This document shows positions 1 to 9,513 of a stretch of DNA of 64,000 nt, in pieces. This DNA is from Rhodococcus qingshengii. GTDB taxonomy: Bacteria; Actinomycetota; Actinomycetes; Mycobacteriales; Mycobacteriaceae. The notes under the pieces are model-generated. The model was not told the DNA's origin, did no database searches, and was given only the letters and a program-made list of their open reading frames with translations. The position numbers and the translations under genes are program-made. Where the stretch lies: contig NZ_JAJNCL010000015.1 of the NCBI RefSeq assembly GCF_021025955.1, forward strand, positions 62,001 to 126,000. Direction: 5' to 3'. Numbering within the stretch: the first letter of the stretch is position 1; every line of letters begins with the position of its first letter.

Positions 1-1297
1 TGACAATGCCGACGTCGAGTTTTCCGTCGAGCGACATCACCGTCACGTTGAGGCCCGCCCCGTGAAAGATCGGACCGAGTGGGAACATTCCTTTGATCTG
101 CGCGCCCAGGAAGTAGAGCGGGACCGGCGGCCCTGGCACGTTGGAGACCACCAGGTTGGACACGACGGGGTGACGTTCGGCAAGTTTGAGTGACGAGTAC
201 ACGCGCATGGCAGCGCCGAACACTGCCGGCGATGCGAACTGCGACCAGTCTTGAAGCATGTTCGCCCCCAGTGCTTCGTTGTGGTTCTTCGAGGTGGCGT
301 TGTAATCGCTGATCGCGTGCAGGCGTTCGACCGGATCGGCGATCTGGGTGCCGAGTTGCGTGAACATGCCCGAGATCTGGTTCGTGCCCGGCCGATCGGA
401 TTTGCCGTGGACCGACACCGGCACCATGGCGACGAGGGAATCCTCCGGCAGTTCGTCCCGGTCCTCCAGATACTTACGCAATGCTCCGGCGCAGAGCGCG
501 AGAACCACGTCGTTGACCTTCACGCCATGACGGTCTTTGACGGCTTTGACCTTCGCGAGATCGAGCTGGCTGAACGCGACGTTGCGGTGACCGGTGATAG
601 CGCCGTTGAACGAGGTTCGCGGCGCGGTGAACGGTGCAGGCATGGCTTCACCCTTCCGTGCGCGCGTCACCCACTTGGGGAGCATGGCGATTCCGCCGGG
701 AACTAATCGGGCAATTCGTGCGGGCCGTGCAATCACGGCCATGAGCCCACCGATCGCGATGTCCAGCGTTCCCGCGTCGCCTGCGCCCTGAGCGTCGGGG
801 TCCACCAGGGCCGCTGAATCCGGTTCGAGGCTGCATAGCTGAGCCAGGATGTTTGCGCCGGTTATGCCGTCAGCGGCGCTGTGATGGATCTTCGACATGA
901 CCGCGATCTGTCCGTCGGCGAGTCCCTCGATGACCCACATCTCCCACAGCGGACGCGACCGATCCAATGGCTGGCTGGCGATGTGCCCGGCAAGTTCCGC
1001 CAGTTCCGCGTGGGTGCCTGGCGCGGGTACCGCGGTCCGATGGCAATGCCGCTCGATGTCGAAATCGTGATCGTCGACCCACACCGGGTAGTCGAGATTG
1101 AGGCGCGAATCCTTGAGCTTGCGCCGGAAGGTCGGCATGGTCGCCATCCGCGAGTCCAACTCGCGAAGCAGCTTCCGGTAGTCGTAACCGCCCGGGATGG
1201 TCGTGGGGTCGAGCAGGACAAGTCCACAAACGTGCAATAGCTGGGTCGGTGTTTCCAAGTAGAGGAAGGTTGCGTCGAGTCCGCTGAGACGTTGCAT
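1..1297 (-). CDS. Wax ester synthase/diacylglycerol acyltransferase (WS/DGAT), 3' end off the window
   Basis: Family role: transfers fatty acyl groups from acyl-CoA to diacylglycerol or long-chain alcohols, making storage triacylglycerol or wax esters at the membrane or lipid-droplet surface. Reading in from ATG at 1297 gives a protein beginning MQRLSGLDATFLYLE, the usual N-terminus of the family, with the catalytic HHxxxDG motif as KIHHSAADG (His about 138-139). About 432 codons are visible and no stop is reached, so roughly the last 30-40 residues are missing if it has the usual length. The gene is alone on this strand before the DUF3000 gene. Lipid substrate cannot be told from sequence. 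Confidence 0.9.
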   Translation of the reverse strand, partial: MQRLSGLDATFLYLETPTQLLHVCGLVLLDPTTIPGGYDYRKLLRELDSRMATMPTFRRKLKDSRLNLDYPVWVDDHDFDIERHCHRTAVPAPGTHAELAELAGHIASQPLDRSRPLWEMWVIEGLADGQIAVMSKIHHSAADGITGANILAQLCSLEPDSAALVDPDAQGAGDAGTLDIAIGGLMAVIARPARIARLVPGGIAMLPKWVTRARKGEAMPAPFTAPRTSFNGAITGHRNVAFSQLDLAKVKAVKDRHGVKVNDVVLALCAGALRKYLEDRDELPEDSLVAMVPVSVHGKSDRPGTNQISGMFTQLGTQIADPVERLHAISDYNATSKNHNEALGANMLQDWSQFASPAVFGAAMRVYSSLKLAERHPVVSNLVVSNVPGPPVPLYFLGAQIKGMFPLGPIFHGAGLNVTVMSLDGKLDVGIV

Positions 1298-1356
1298 GAC
1301 TCATTTTAGAACAGGTTCTAGTATTTTCCGGTGAAATGCTCAAACGAGTAGCGGAG

Positions 1357-1947
1357 TCAGTCGTTCTGCCGCGACAGCGTGGTTATCCCGGCGGGAGGAA
1401 GTCCCGCGGCATAGGCGAGAACTTCACAGAAAGCCTCGACGTGGTGAGCCAGTTCGGACGAAGTTGCAGTCCAGGACGCTCGGAGTTCGAGCTGATGGGC
1501 TCGGGGCGGCCCGGCAATGTCGCCGTAACGCACCGATGTCGTGGCCGTGACCGTGCCGCCCAGGGCGACAAAAGGTTCCGGCCCCGCTTCCAATGCGTCC
1601 ACCAGCCAACTCCAGGCTACTTCGGGAAGTAGTGGATCCGCGGCGACAGCTTCGTCGAGATCGGCCTGAATATAGGCGACCAAGCGCATGGTGCCGTTCC
1701 ACGCCTCGTCGCCGTCCGGATCGAACAGCAGGATGAGGCGGCCGAAAGCGTCACCTTCGGATTGCTCTGCCACGACGTCGGAGTCCGGATGCAGCACCTC
1801 CGCCCCCACAGCGTGGCTGTACGGAGCGAGACGTTGCGGCGGACGGATGGGACCGACCTCTATCTCGGGCCGAACCCGCGCAGCGGTCATCGCCTCCACG
1901 GCGGCACGGAACTCGGCCGGGTCGGCTGTCGATCCGGATGTCGTCAC
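1357..1947 (-). CDS. DUF3000 family protein
   Basis: A 196-residue protein from a GTG start, recognised as the actinobacterial DUF3000 family, whose function is unknown. It has no signal peptide or membrane segment and is acidic in its centre. It is divergent from hemE, an arrangement I recall as common in mycolic-acid actinobacteria; the link to heme synthesis is positional only. The stop lies 59 bases from the start codon of the WS/DGAT gene on the same strand. Confidence 0.8.
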   Translation of the reverse strand: MTTSGSTADPAEFRAAVEAMTAARVRPEIEVGPIRPPQRLAPYSHAVGAEVLHPDSDVVAEQSEGDAFGRLILLFDPDGDEAWNGTMRLVAYIQADLDEAVAADPLLPEVAWSWLVDALEAGPEPFVALGGTVTATTSVRYGDIAGPPRAHQLELRASWTATSSELAHHVEAFCEVLAYAAGLPPAGITTLSRQND

Positions 1948-2115
1948 AGGTCAGGACGTTAGTCGGGGATGCGGGCGGGTAGGTGGAGGCGCGCCGACCG
2001 AGAGTGGCTCGGGTGTGGGGGCGCTCACGAACCGCTCGGGTGTCCGATCCGGAGTGTGGGGCATGGCAGCATTGAGTCGATCGAAGACACACGTCGGCGG
2101 AGAGCGCGAGGACTG

Positions 2116-3213
2116 ATGAGCGGGTTGGACAACATGAATTCAGGCACCACCGGGTCGGCGGAATACAGTGCTCGGCGAGTTTTGCCCGACGCACCGTTGC
2201 TTGCCGCGGCGACCGGACGCACTCCGAGTCGACGGCCGGTGTGGTTCATGCGCCAGGCAGGGCGTTCGTTGCCCGAGTACCGCGAGATCCGCGCGGGGAT
2301 CGGCATGCTGGAATCATGTTTCGATCCGGCGCTGGTCTGTGAGATCACGATGCAGCCGGTGCGCCGTCACGACGTGGACGCGGCAATCCTGTTCTCGGAC
2401 ATCGTTGTTCCGCTCAAAGCCGCGGGGATCGATCTCGACATCGTTGCCGGCGTCGGACCGGTGGTTGCCAATCCGATTCGCTCCGTCGCCGACGTCGCAG
2501 CACTCCCACGTTTGGTCCCGGAAGAGGTAGGCGCAATCGCGCAGGCCGTTCGGCTTCTCACCGCCGAGTTGGGCTCGACTCCGCTGATCGGTTTTGCCGG
2601 AGCGCCGTTCACGTTGGCGTCGTATCTGGTCGAGGGCGGTCCGAGCCGGAACCACGAGAAGACCAAAGCGCTCATGCACTCCGACCCGAAGACCTGGCAC
2701 GCGTTGCTCGGAAGCTTGGCCGACACCACGATCTGCTTCCTGCAAGCGCAGCTCAAGGCAGGTGTCGACGCAGTCCAGTTGTTCGACTCGTGGGCTGGCG
2801 CACTCTCGCTGGCCGACTACCGGGAATTTGTTCTCCCGCATTCCGAGCGCGTATTCGCCGAGGTTGCCGCTGCCGGCGTTCCGCGCATCCACTTCGGTGT
2901 CGGAACCGGTGAACTCCTCGGCGCGATGGGGGAGGCCGGCGCCGACGTCGTGGGTGTCGACTGGCGAATCCCGCTCGACGTCGCGGCTGGTCGTGTCGGT
3001 CCGGGCAAGGCGCTGCAGGGCAACCTCGATCCCGCCGTCCTGTTCGCCGGACCCGAGGTGATCGATCGCGAGGTACGACGGATCGCCGCCGAAGGGGATC
3101 GCGCGATCGAAGCCGGTGCCATCGGCCACATCTTCAATCTCGGCCACGGCGTCCTTCCCGACACCGATCCCTCGGCGATCACCGCGGCGGTGGAGCTGGT
3201 GCACTCGCTGTGA
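2116..3213 (+). CDS. hemE: Uroporphyrinogen decarboxylase
   Basis: Converts uroporphyrinogen III to coproporphyrinogen III by removing four carboxyl groups, in the cytoplasm. The 365-residue product has the signature [18 protein letters not shown] near residue 45, the substrate-binding segment of the family, and [17 protein letters not shown] in the middle. ATG at 2116 is preferred over the open frame running back to 1969, because the upstream extension is low-complexity Arg/Gly-rich and the family starts close to this site. The stop overlaps the hemY start by four bases (GTGA), so the two are translationally coupled. First gene of the heme operon hemE-hemY-hemQ. Confidence 0.97.
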   Translation: MSGLDNMNSGTTGSAEYSARRVLPDAPLLAAATGRTPSRRPVWFMRQAGRSLPEYREIRAGIGMLESCFDPALVCEITMQPVRRHDVDAAILFSDIVVPLKAAGIDLDIVAGVGPVVANPIRSVADVAALPRLVPEEVGAIAQAVRLLTAELGSTPLIGFAGAPFTLASYLVEGGPSRNHEKTKALMHSDPKTWHALLGSLADTTICFLQAQLKAGVDAVQLFDSWAGALSLADYREFVLPHSERVFAEVAAAGVPRIHFGVGTGELLGAMGEAGADVVGVDWRIPLDVAAGRVGPGKALQGNLDPAVLFAGPEVIDREVRRIAAEGDRAIEAGAIGHIFNLGHGVLPDTDPSAITAAVELVHSL

Positions 3214-4589
3214 CGACCACTCGGCCGTCGGTCGCGGTGATCGGAGGCGGAATCTCCGGTCTGGTTGCCGGGTACCGGCTTCGGCGCAGCCTGGGTTCCG
3301 ATGCCGACATCACGGTCGTCGACGACTCGCCGCGACTGGGCGGGAAACTGCGAACTATCGATCTGGGCGGCGGCCCGATCGACATCGGTGCCGAGGCGTT
3401 CATCGCCCGTCGGCCCGAGGTTCCTGCGCTTCTCGCCGAGCTGGGACTGACCGATCAGATCGTCCATCCCGCTGGCCTGAGCCCGTTGATCTGGTCGCAG
3501 GGCTCACTGAATCGGTTGCCCACCGGAACCCTGATGGGAATCCCGGCGTCGGCGGAGTCGGTGCGAGATCTTGTCGACGAGCAGACTCTGGCGCGCATAG
3601 CGGCCGAGCCCGACGTCCCGTTCGAGTGGACCCGCGGTTCCGATTGCAGTGTTGCCGAACTGGTTTCGCAGCGATTCGGTGATCAGGTGGTCAGCCGATC
3701 GGTGGATCCGCTTCTGGGTGGGGTGTACTCGGGGCTGGCGGAGACCATCGGCGTCCGCGCAGCACTACCGACGCTCGCTGCGGCGCTCGATGCCGGGGCT
3801 CAGAGCCTCACGGATGCAGTCGCGGCTGCGTTGCCGACGCCTGCACCCGGACCGGTGTTCGGAGCGCTCAGGGGCGGTTACGGTGTCTTGCTCGATGCGC
3901 TGCGGGAGGCCGCCGACGCGAAGTTCGTCCGCGGAGAGGCTTCAGGGTTACGCCGGGACGGGACGGGTTGGAACGTCGATCCGCTCGGCAGCGTCGACGC
4001 GGTCATTCTGGCGGTCCCGGCGCCGCGTGCAGCGACGCTGTTGGCCGGAGTTGATCCGAAGATCGCGAGGATCGCTGCGCGGATCGAACTGGCGTCGTCC
4101 GCGGTGGTGGCGCTCCGGCTGTCCGGCAAGGTCGATCTTCCGCAGAATTCGGGGATTCTTGTTGCCACCGACGCCGACCTGACCGCCAAGGCGTTCACGT
4201 TGTCGAGTCGAAAATGGACGCACCTCGCTGATCGCCGAGAGCATCTCGTTCGGGTGTCGTTCGGCCGATTCGGCGCATCGGAGGTCGTCGACCGGCCGGA
4301 CGGGGAACTGATCGATCTCGCGCGGGCCGATCTCGAGGTCGTGACCGGAATCACCGAGAGGCCAGGAGCCAGCTTCGTCCAGCGGTGGCACGGAGGTCTT
4401 CCCCAGTACGCCCCAGGTCACACGGAAATCGTGGCTGAAATCGAGTCCGAGATGACGCAGTTCGACGGTCTCGAAGTGGCCGGGTCATGGCTGCACGGTG
4501 TCGGGGTTCCAGCGTGTGTCGCAGTCGGCACGACGGCGGCTACACGGATATTCGAGCGAGTGGCACGATGGACGCATGGCACGCCTTGA
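3210..4589 (+). CDS. hemY: Coproporphyrinogen III/protoporphyrinogen oxidase (HemY/CgoX type)
   Basis: FAD-dependent oxidase of heme synthesis. With a HemQ gene next door it is expected to oxidise coproporphyrinogen III to coproporphyrin III (CgoX role) rather than to act on protoporphyrinogen. The 459-residue protein opens with the dinucleotide-binding motif [15 protein letters not shown] and ends with the typical [17 protein letters not shown] segment that closes the FAD site. GTG start overlaps the hemE stop. The assignment to the coproporphyrin-dependent branch is inference from gene order. Confidence 0.94.
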   Translation: MTTTRPSVAVIGGGISGLVAGYRLRRSLGSDADITVVDDSPRLGGKLRTIDLGGGPIDIGAEAFIARRPEVPALLAELGLTDQIVHPAGLSPLIWSQGSLNRLPTGTLMGIPASAESVRDLVDEQTLARIAAEPDVPFEWTRGSDCSVAELVSQRFGDQVVSRSVDPLLGGVYSGLAETIGVRAALPTLAAALDAGAQSLTDAVAAALPTPAPGPVFGALRGGYGVLLDALREAADAKFVRGEASGLRRDGTGWNVDPLGSVDAVILAVPAPRAATLLAGVDPKIARIAARIELASSAVVALRLSGKVDLPQNSGILVATDADLTAKAFTLSSRKWTHLADRREHLVRVSFGRFGASEVVDRPDGELIDLARADLEVVTGITERPGASFVQRWHGGLPQYAPGHTEIVAEIESEMTQFDGLEVAGSWLHGVGVPACVAVGTTAATRIFERVARWTHGTP

Positions 4590-5271
4590 TTTCGACAAAC
4601 TGAACTCTGAAATCCGATACCTCATGTTCTCCGTGTTCCAGGTGGAACCCGGTGTGCTGGGCGATGATCGGGAAGCTGCGGTCAAGGACGCCCGCTTGTT
4701 CTTCGAGGGTCTCGAAGACAAGGGCGTCGTGGTTCGCGGCATCTACGACGTCGCCGGCTTGCGCGCCGACGCGGACTTCATGATCTGGACCCACGCGGCC
4801 AGCATCGAGGAGCTGCAGGCCGCGTACGCGGATTTCCGCCGCACCACGGTCCTCGGACAGGCGAGTGCCCCGATCTGGAGCAACTCGGCGGTGCACCGCC
4901 CCGCGGAGTTCAACAAGAGCCACGTGCCCTCCTTCATCGCTGGTGAGGATCCGGGCGACTACATCTGCGTCTACCCGTTCGTCCGCTCGTACGAGTGGTA
5001 CCTGCTCCCCGACGAGGAGCGTCGCAAGATGCTCGCCGATCACGGTATGGCTGCTCGTTCGTACAAGGACGTTCGCGCCAACACGGTCCCCGCCTTCGCT
5101 CTGGGGGACTACGAGTGGATCCTCGCGTTCGAAGCACCCGAACTCATTCGTATCGTCGACCTGATGCGTGATCTGCGCGCCACCGAAGCTCGCTTGCACG
5201 TTCGCGAAGAGGTGCCGTTCTTCACCGGGCCGCGCGTGGACATCGAGAAGTTGGTTCTTTCCCTTCCCTGA
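4576..5271 (+). CDS. hemQ: Coproheme decarboxylase HemQ (chlorite-dismutase fold)
   Basis: Final enzyme of the coproporphyrin-dependent heme pathway: oxidatively decarboxylates Fe-coproporphyrin III to protoheme. The 231-residue product begins [20 protein letters not shown], typical of actinobacterial HemQ, and carries the [12 protein letters not shown] segment containing the expected heme-ligand histidine. It lacks a secretion signal. The ATG at 4576 overlaps the 3' end of hemY; longer upstream readings are out of family. Together hemE-hemY-hemQ form a compact operon. Confidence 0.95.
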   Translation: MARLDFDKLNSEIRYLMFSVFQVEPGVLGDDREAAVKDARLFFEGLEDKGVVVRGIYDVAGLRADADFMIWTHAASIEELQAAYADFRRTTVLGQASAPIWSNSAVHRPAEFNKSHVPSFIAGEDPGDYICVYPFVRSYEWYLLPDEERRKMLADHGMAARSYKDVRANTVPAFALGDYEWILAFEAPELIRIVDLMRDLRATEARLHVREEVPFFTGPRVDIEKLVLSLP

Positions 5272-5292
5272 TCTAACTCGAAAGTAATTTCT

Positions 5293-7602
5293 GTGACAAC
5301 TGCACCGAACCGGCGTCGTCAACACATGTCCCATTGGGGAATGTTCACCGCCGAGTCGGTCGCCGGCGAGGTGACCGCAGTGCATCCGTACGAGGGTGAT
5401 TCGAATCCTTCGCCGATGCTCGGGAACCTCGCCGGTTCGGTGCGCAGTCGAGCTCGCGTTTCGGGCCCGGCGGTGCGCCGAGGTTGGCTCGAGAACGGAC
5501 CGGGTCCCAGCGACCAACGTGGAGCCGACGAATTCGTCTCGGTCTCCTGGGACGAGCTGACAGAACTGCTCTCGCGTGAACTGCGTCGCGTGGTCGACAC
5601 ACATGGAAACAACGCGATCTTCGGTGGCTCGTACGGCTGGGCCAGCGCCGGTCGATTCCATCACGCGCAGAGCCAAGTTCACCGATTTCTGAATCAGCTG
5701 GGTGGATACACCAAGTCGGTCCACAGCTACTCGCTCGGCGCCACCGGCGTCATCATGCCGCGTGTGGTCGGAACGCACTGGAAGATCTTCGCGCGCTCCA
5801 CGTCGTGGGACGTCATCGCGAAGCATTCCGATCTCCTCGTCTCGTTCGGGGGCGTGCCGATCAAGAACACCGGCGTCAATGCCGGTGGTACGAGCGATCA
5901 TCCGACGCTCGGGGCGCTCGACGCGTTTCGGGCCCGCGGCGGAAAGATCGTCTCGTTCAGTCCGCTGCGTGACGACGTCGATGGTGACTGCGAGTGGATC
6001 GCACCCGTTCCGGGAACCGACGTGGCGATCATGCTCGCACTAGCTTTTGTCCTGGCGTCGGAGAACTTGCACGATCGCGAATTCCTGAACCGCTTTTGCG
6101 TCGGCTACGAACGCTTCGAGGACTACCTGCTCGGACGGACGGACGGAGTCCCCAAGGATCCCCGCTGGGCGCAGAAGGTCTCGGGGGTGCCTGCCGAGTT
6201 CATCACCGACCTGGCTCGGAGAATGGCGTCGGGCCGGACGCTGGTGACCGTCACGTGGTCGTTGCAACGCATCAAACACGGTGAGCAAGCGCCGTGGATG
6301 GGCGTCACACTTGCAGCGATGCTCGGCCAATTCGGTCTTCCGGGTGGCGGTTTCGGGCACGGCTACGGTTCGATGAACGAACCCGGTCTAGCCCCGGTCC
6401 CGTACCCGTTGCCGACATTTTCCCAAGGTCTGAATCCGGTGTCGGATTTCATACCGGTAGCCGCGATTTCCGATCTGCTGCTCTCGCCCGGGGAGGAGTT
6501 CGACTACGACGGCCGACGCCTGACCTATCCCGACATCCGGTTGGTCTACTGGGCCGGTGGCAATCCCTTCCATCACCATCAGGATCTCCCGCGGCTGCGA
6601 CGCGCGTTTGCACGGCCGGACACGATCGTCGTTCACGATCCGTACTGGACGCCGATGGCCCGCAGCGCCGACATCGTTGTCCCGTCGACCACCTCGCTCG
6701 AACGAAATGACCTGAGCTGCACTCGAAACGACCCGCTTCTGGTCGCGATGCAGCAGGTCGTTCCACCTTTCGAGAACTCGCGTGACGACTACGACACGTT
6801 TGCCGATCTGGCTTCTGCGCTCGGATTCGGGGAACAGTTCACCGAGGGGCGATCCTCACAGGAGTGGATCGAGCACCTCTACAGTCAATGGCGGCCGTTT
6901 GTCGATGCAGACGGCGGCAACACGCCGACGTTCGAGGATTTCTGGGCAGACGGGCACTACCGGATGCGAACCGAAGACAACCTCGTGCTCTTCGGCGACT
7001 TCCGTGAGGATCCCGAGAAGTATCCGCTCTCGACTCCCAGTGGGAAGATCGAGATCTTCTCCGAGACCATCGAGTCCTTCGGCTACGACGACTGCGCCGG
7101 CCATCCGCGCTGGTACGAGCCCGACGAGTGGTTGGGTGGCCCGCGTGCCTCGCAGTTCCCGCTTCACCTGATCGCCAACCAGCCCAAGTCGCGGCTGCAC
7201 AGCCAACTCGATCACGGCGCTGCAAGCCAGGCGTCGAAGATTCAGGGACGCGAGCCGATTCGTATGCACCCCGATGCAGCGGCCGCGCGCGGCGTGTCGG
7301 CCGGAGACGTGGTGCGCGTGTTCAACGATCGCGGGGCGTGCCTTGCTGGTGTGATCGTCGATTCGGATTTGCGGAGCGATGTCGTCCAGCTGTCCACCGG
7401 TGCGTGGTACGACCCGCTCGATCCTGCCGATCCCGACGCCATGTGTGTGCACGGAAATCCCAACGTTCTGACACCGGACATCGGTACGTCGTCACTTTCG
7501 CACGGCTGCACTGGCCAGCACGTTCTGGTGCAGATCGAGAAATTCGAAGGCGCCCTGCCGCCGGTCAAGGCGTTCGATCCGCCGGTGCTTCGTTCGCGCT
7601 GA
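5293..7602 (+). CDS. Molybdopterin-dependent oxidoreductase, biotin sulfoxide/TMAO reductase-like
   Basis: A 769-residue DMSO-reductase-family enzyme. The N-terminus (HMSHWGMFTAESVAGEV) lacks the CxxC cluster that binds Fe4S4 in formate dehydrogenases and nitrate reductases, and there is no twin-arginine signal, pointing to a cytoplasmic BisC-like sulfoxide or N-oxide reductase. The segment GGSYGWASAGRFHHAQSQ near residue 115 carries the serine that ligates molybdenum in this subgroup, and the molydopterin-dinucleotide-binding domain is at the C-terminus (LIANQPKSRLHSQLDHG). GTG start, 21 bases after hemQ. The substrate is not determinable from sequence; methionine or biotin sulfoxide are plausible. 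Confidence 0.85.
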   Translation: MTTAPNRRRQHMSHWGMFTAESVAGEVTAVHPYEGDSNPSPMLGNLAGSVRSRARVSGPAVRRGWLENGPGPSDQRGADEFVSVSWDELTELLSRELRRVVDTHGNNAIFGGSYGWASAGRFHHAQSQVHRFLNQLGGYTKSVHSYSLGATGVIMPRVVGTHWKIFARSTSWDVIAKHSDLLVSFGGVPIKNTGVNAGGTSDHPTLGALDAFRARGGKIVSFSPLRDDVDGDCEWIAPVPGTDVAIMLALAFVLASENLHDREFLNRFCVGYERFEDYLLGRTDGVPKDPRWAQKVSGVPAEFITDLARRMASGRTLVTVTWSLQRIKHGEQAPWMGVTLAAMLGQFGLPGGGFGHGYGSMNEPGLAPVPYPLPTFSQGLNPVSDFIPVAAISDLLLSPGEEFDYDGRRLTYPDIRLVYWAGGNPFHHHQDLPRLRRAFARPDTIVVHDPYWTPMARSADIVVPSTTSLERNDLSCTRNDPLLVAMQQVVPPFENSRDDYDTFADLASALGFGEQFTEGRSSQEWIEHLYSQWRPFVDADGGNTPTFEDFWADGHYRMRTEDNLVLFGDFREDPEKYPLSTPSGKIEIFSETIESFGYDDCAGHPRWYEPDEWLGGPRASQFPLHLIANQPKSRLHSQLDHGAASQASKIQGREPIRMHPDAAAARGVSAGDVVRVFNDRGACLAGVIVDSDLRSDVVQLSTGAWYDPLDPADPDAMCVHGNPNVLTPDIGTSSLSHGCTGQHVLVQIEKFEGALPPVKAFDPPVLRSR

Positions 7603-7684
7603 CGGAACCGATCGGCCACCTCTCGCGTCGAACCTCGTGAGCGCCTGAATCAGGTGCCACGATCGATCAAAGGTGGGGGCCATC

Positions 7685-8158
7685 GTGAGTGCAGCGGATG
7701 TTGGTTCGATGCGGGGGCAAGTCGAAGTTCTTCGGGCCCAGATAGATTCGATGCAGGACGTTCTGTTGGAGCGAACGCGATCGCTGGCGGGCTTGCAGGT
7801 GAGGATCACCCGATCCACGGCAAGCGCGCGTTCGAGTGACGGCTGCGTGGACATTGTCGTAGACGCTTCGGGGGCAGTTGTGGGAGTCACCCTGTCGGGG
7901 AGTTCTTACGGCAAGCATTCGGCGGCAGCGTTGGGGAATCTGATTCTGGCTACGGCCACGTCTGCGGCAGAAGACATGCGCCGACAGGTTGTCGAGATGA
8001 CGAAGCCGTTCACGGAGGCGGCCAGAATCGACTTGCCGGACCTGGTTCCGGGTGTGCTCGGATTGCGCGAGATTCTCGAGCCTCGTCCGACGTCTGTACC
8101 GGTCTCCAGCGACGAACGCTGGGACCGCACCGTTCTGAGGAGCTCCGGCAATGTCTGA
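7685..8158 (+). CDS. YbaB/EbfC-like protein of a T7SS-type cassette
   Basis: About 157 residues. The N-terminal third is a predicted helical segment (SMRGQVEVLRAQIDSMQ) followed by a beta-rich part (VDIVVDASGAVVGVTLSG) that matches the YbaB/EbfC nucleoid-associated fold. In actinobacteria such proteins often lead gene sets coding EspC-like and WXG-like secreted proteins, as here. GTG at 7685 is chosen because a purine-rich site (AAGGTGGGGG) lies just upstream; an in-frame GTG at 7673 is possible. The stop overlaps the next gene by eight bases. Confidence 0.65.
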   Translation: MSAADVGSMRGQVEVLRAQIDSMQDVLLERTRSLAGLQVRITRSTASARSSDGCVDIVVDASGAVVGVTLSGSSYGKHSAAALGNLILATATSAAEDMRRQVVEMTKPFTEAARIDLPDLVPGVLGLREILEPRPTSVPVSSDERWDRTVLRSSGNV

Positions 8159-8462
8159 ACTGGGTGTGGACGTAGCCGCGATGAAAAGTGCTGCACCAGC
8201 CTTCGAGGTGGTCGCTGCCGATCTCGACGAGGCGCGGAGCACTCTCGACGCAGTGGTCGCCGCCGAAGAGGGTTGCTGGGGAGGCGACGAGTTCGGAACC
8301 GCATTCTCGGTCGCATATGTTCCCGGTTCGGCGTCAGCGGTCGGTGGGATGACGCTGGTCGCGGGCGCGCTGCGCGAATTGACCGCCACGCTGATCGAGA
8401 TCGCCGATCGTTTCGAATCGATCGACTCCTCGCTCGCCGACGACATGGCGGGTGGGCTCTGA
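8151..8462 (+). CDS. EspC/WXG-like type VII secretion-associated protein
   Basis: A 103-residue helical protein resembling the ESX EspC family (T7SS_ESX_EspC). It opens with LGVDVAAMKSAAPAF, has a central tryptophan turn EGCWGGDEFGTAF that stands in for the WXG bend, and ends in a helix (LIEIADRFESIDSSLADD). Such proteins are exported by, or act as partners of, substrates of type VII secretion systems. No secretion machinery genes are in the window. Overlaps both neighbours, so it is translated from one transcript with them. Confidence 0.7.
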   Translation: MSELGVDVAAMKSAAPAFEVVAADLDEARSTLDAVVAAEEGCWGGDEFGTAFSVAYVPGSASAVGGMTLVAGALRELTATLIEIADRFESIDSSLADDMAGGL

Positions 8463-9382
8463 TGGGACTCGAGATTCCGGGATGGTTACAGGCGGTTGCG
8501 TCGGTCGCGGTGGGTAGCGACTGGCCGCAAGGAGACGAAACGGCACTGTGGCGATTGGGGGATGCCTGGTCAGGTGCGGCTGATCGGATCGAGGCTTCGG
8601 CCGCTGCCGGTGATTACGGATTGCAGGCGGTACTGGCATCGATCGACGGTCAAGCCGGCGACTCGTTGTCTCGGTGTTGGTCGGAGGCCGGGGGAGTTGC
8701 GGAGGTCTTCGAGCGGTTGTCCTCTGCTGCAGCCGAACTGGGCCGGTCGTGCACCGATACAGGCACGGACATCGAGTACACCAAACTGTCGATCCTCGCG
8801 GCGCTGAGCGCACTGGCGCTCGAGATTGCCGCCATGGTGGCGGCCGCTGTCCCGACATTGGGTGTCAGTACCGCCGGGGTCGTGGCGGCTGAGGTGGCAA
8901 CAACCCTCACGGTCCGAATGTTGTTGCAGCAATTGTTGATGCGAGTGATCGAGGCCGCGGCAGTGGAAGCTGCGGCAGCCGTCTTCTCCGGTCTCGCCAT
9001 TCAACTGGGTCAGATGTCGATGGATCACCGCCGGTCGATCGACGGTGGCAAGGTCGTGACCGAAGGACGCGACGGTTTCATCAAGGGACTCGCGAACGGA
9101 GGATTGAAGACGACGCCGGATCGTGTCGGGCCGGACCCGAACCCGCTTCCAACCGGTTCGAGGTTGCAGCAAATCGCGCGAGGCGCCTTCGACGACGCGG
9201 TCTCGGGAGCGTCCGCTGCGATCGTGACGAAGGAGGTCACGGGCGGCGACGCCTCACTGACGGACATCACGTCCGGCGCGATCGGTGGCGGGATCGGTTC
9301 CGTCAAAGACGGTCTTGTCGCTCGCAACGAGGACCTGAATGCGGCCGGTCTGAGCCTGACTGCGCTGAACTGGGACTTCTGA
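8462..9382 (+). CDS. T7SS-substrate-like protein with helical N-terminal domain, no visible toxin domain
   Basis: A 306-residue protein beginning MGLEIPGWLQAVASVAVG and holding DWPQGDETALWRLGDAW, the pattern found at the N-terminus of large WXG-type toxins secreted through ESX systems. The middle (about residues 105-190) is Ala/Val-rich and may insert in membranes or form long helices. The C-terminal 60 residues are Gly/Ser/Thr-rich and stop without a recognisable catalytic domain, and no immunity gene follows. It may be a shortened polymorphic toxin or a secreted structural partner; function is unproven. ATG start overlaps the previous stop. Confidence 0.55.
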   Translation: MGLEIPGWLQAVASVAVGSDWPQGDETALWRLGDAWSGAADRIEASAAAGDYGLQAVLASIDGQAGDSLSRCWSEAGGVAEVFERLSSAAAELGRSCTDTGTDIEYTKLSILAALSALALEIAAMVAAAVPTLGVSTAGVVAAEVATTLTVRMLLQQLLMRVIEAAAVEAAAAVFSGLAIQLGQMSMDHRRSIDGGKVVTEGRDGFIKGLANGGLKTTPDRVGPDPNPLPTGSRLQQIARGAFDDAVSGASAAIVTKEVTGGDASLTDITSGAIGGGIGSVKDGLVARNEDLNAAGLSLTALNWDF

Positions 9383-9396
9383 GTCGAAGTCTCGAA

Positions 9397-9432
9397 CCGT
9401 GGGCTACTCCCGTACCACGGGGTAGCCCACGG
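9397..9432. terminator. Hairpin terminator, ancestral msrB/T7SS convergent terminator
   Basis: CCGTGGGCTAC (9397-9407) pairs with GTAGCCCACGG (9422-9432). It lies between the T7SS-like gene and the orphaned 3' end of msrB, so before integration it probably stopped transcription of msrB from the other side. Confidence 0.75.
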
Positions 9433-9437
9433 ACTGC

Positions 9438-9482
9438 TTACTCAGCAGGCTTGAGTACCAGCGAGATCGAGTTGATGCAGTA
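9438..9482 (-). pseudogene. msrB: Orphaned original 3' end of msrB
   Basis: On the minus strand these bases read Y C I N S I S L V L K P A E stop, which is the expected C-terminus of MsrB. The rest of msrB starts 11.5 kb away at 21021. The fragment was cut off when the element integrated. Its first 17 bases are the left copy of the integration core. Confidence 0.9.
9466..9482. repeat. attL core
   Basis: The 17-mer ATCGAGTTGATGCAGTA is shared exactly with 21021-21037. On the minus strand it reads Tyr-Cys-Ile-Asn-Ser-Ile, the catalytic-cysteine region of MsrB. The flanks differ immediately outside the 17 bases on both sides, so this is the full shared segment. Confidence 0.92.
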
Positions 9483-9513
9483 GCATTATTTACATATGTC
9501 GTAAGGAGTCTGA

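Noticed and set aside
4540-5901. 453-codon minus-strand frame
   Set aside because: Shadow of hemQ and the molybdopterin oxidoreductase; no ribosome site and no family sequence.
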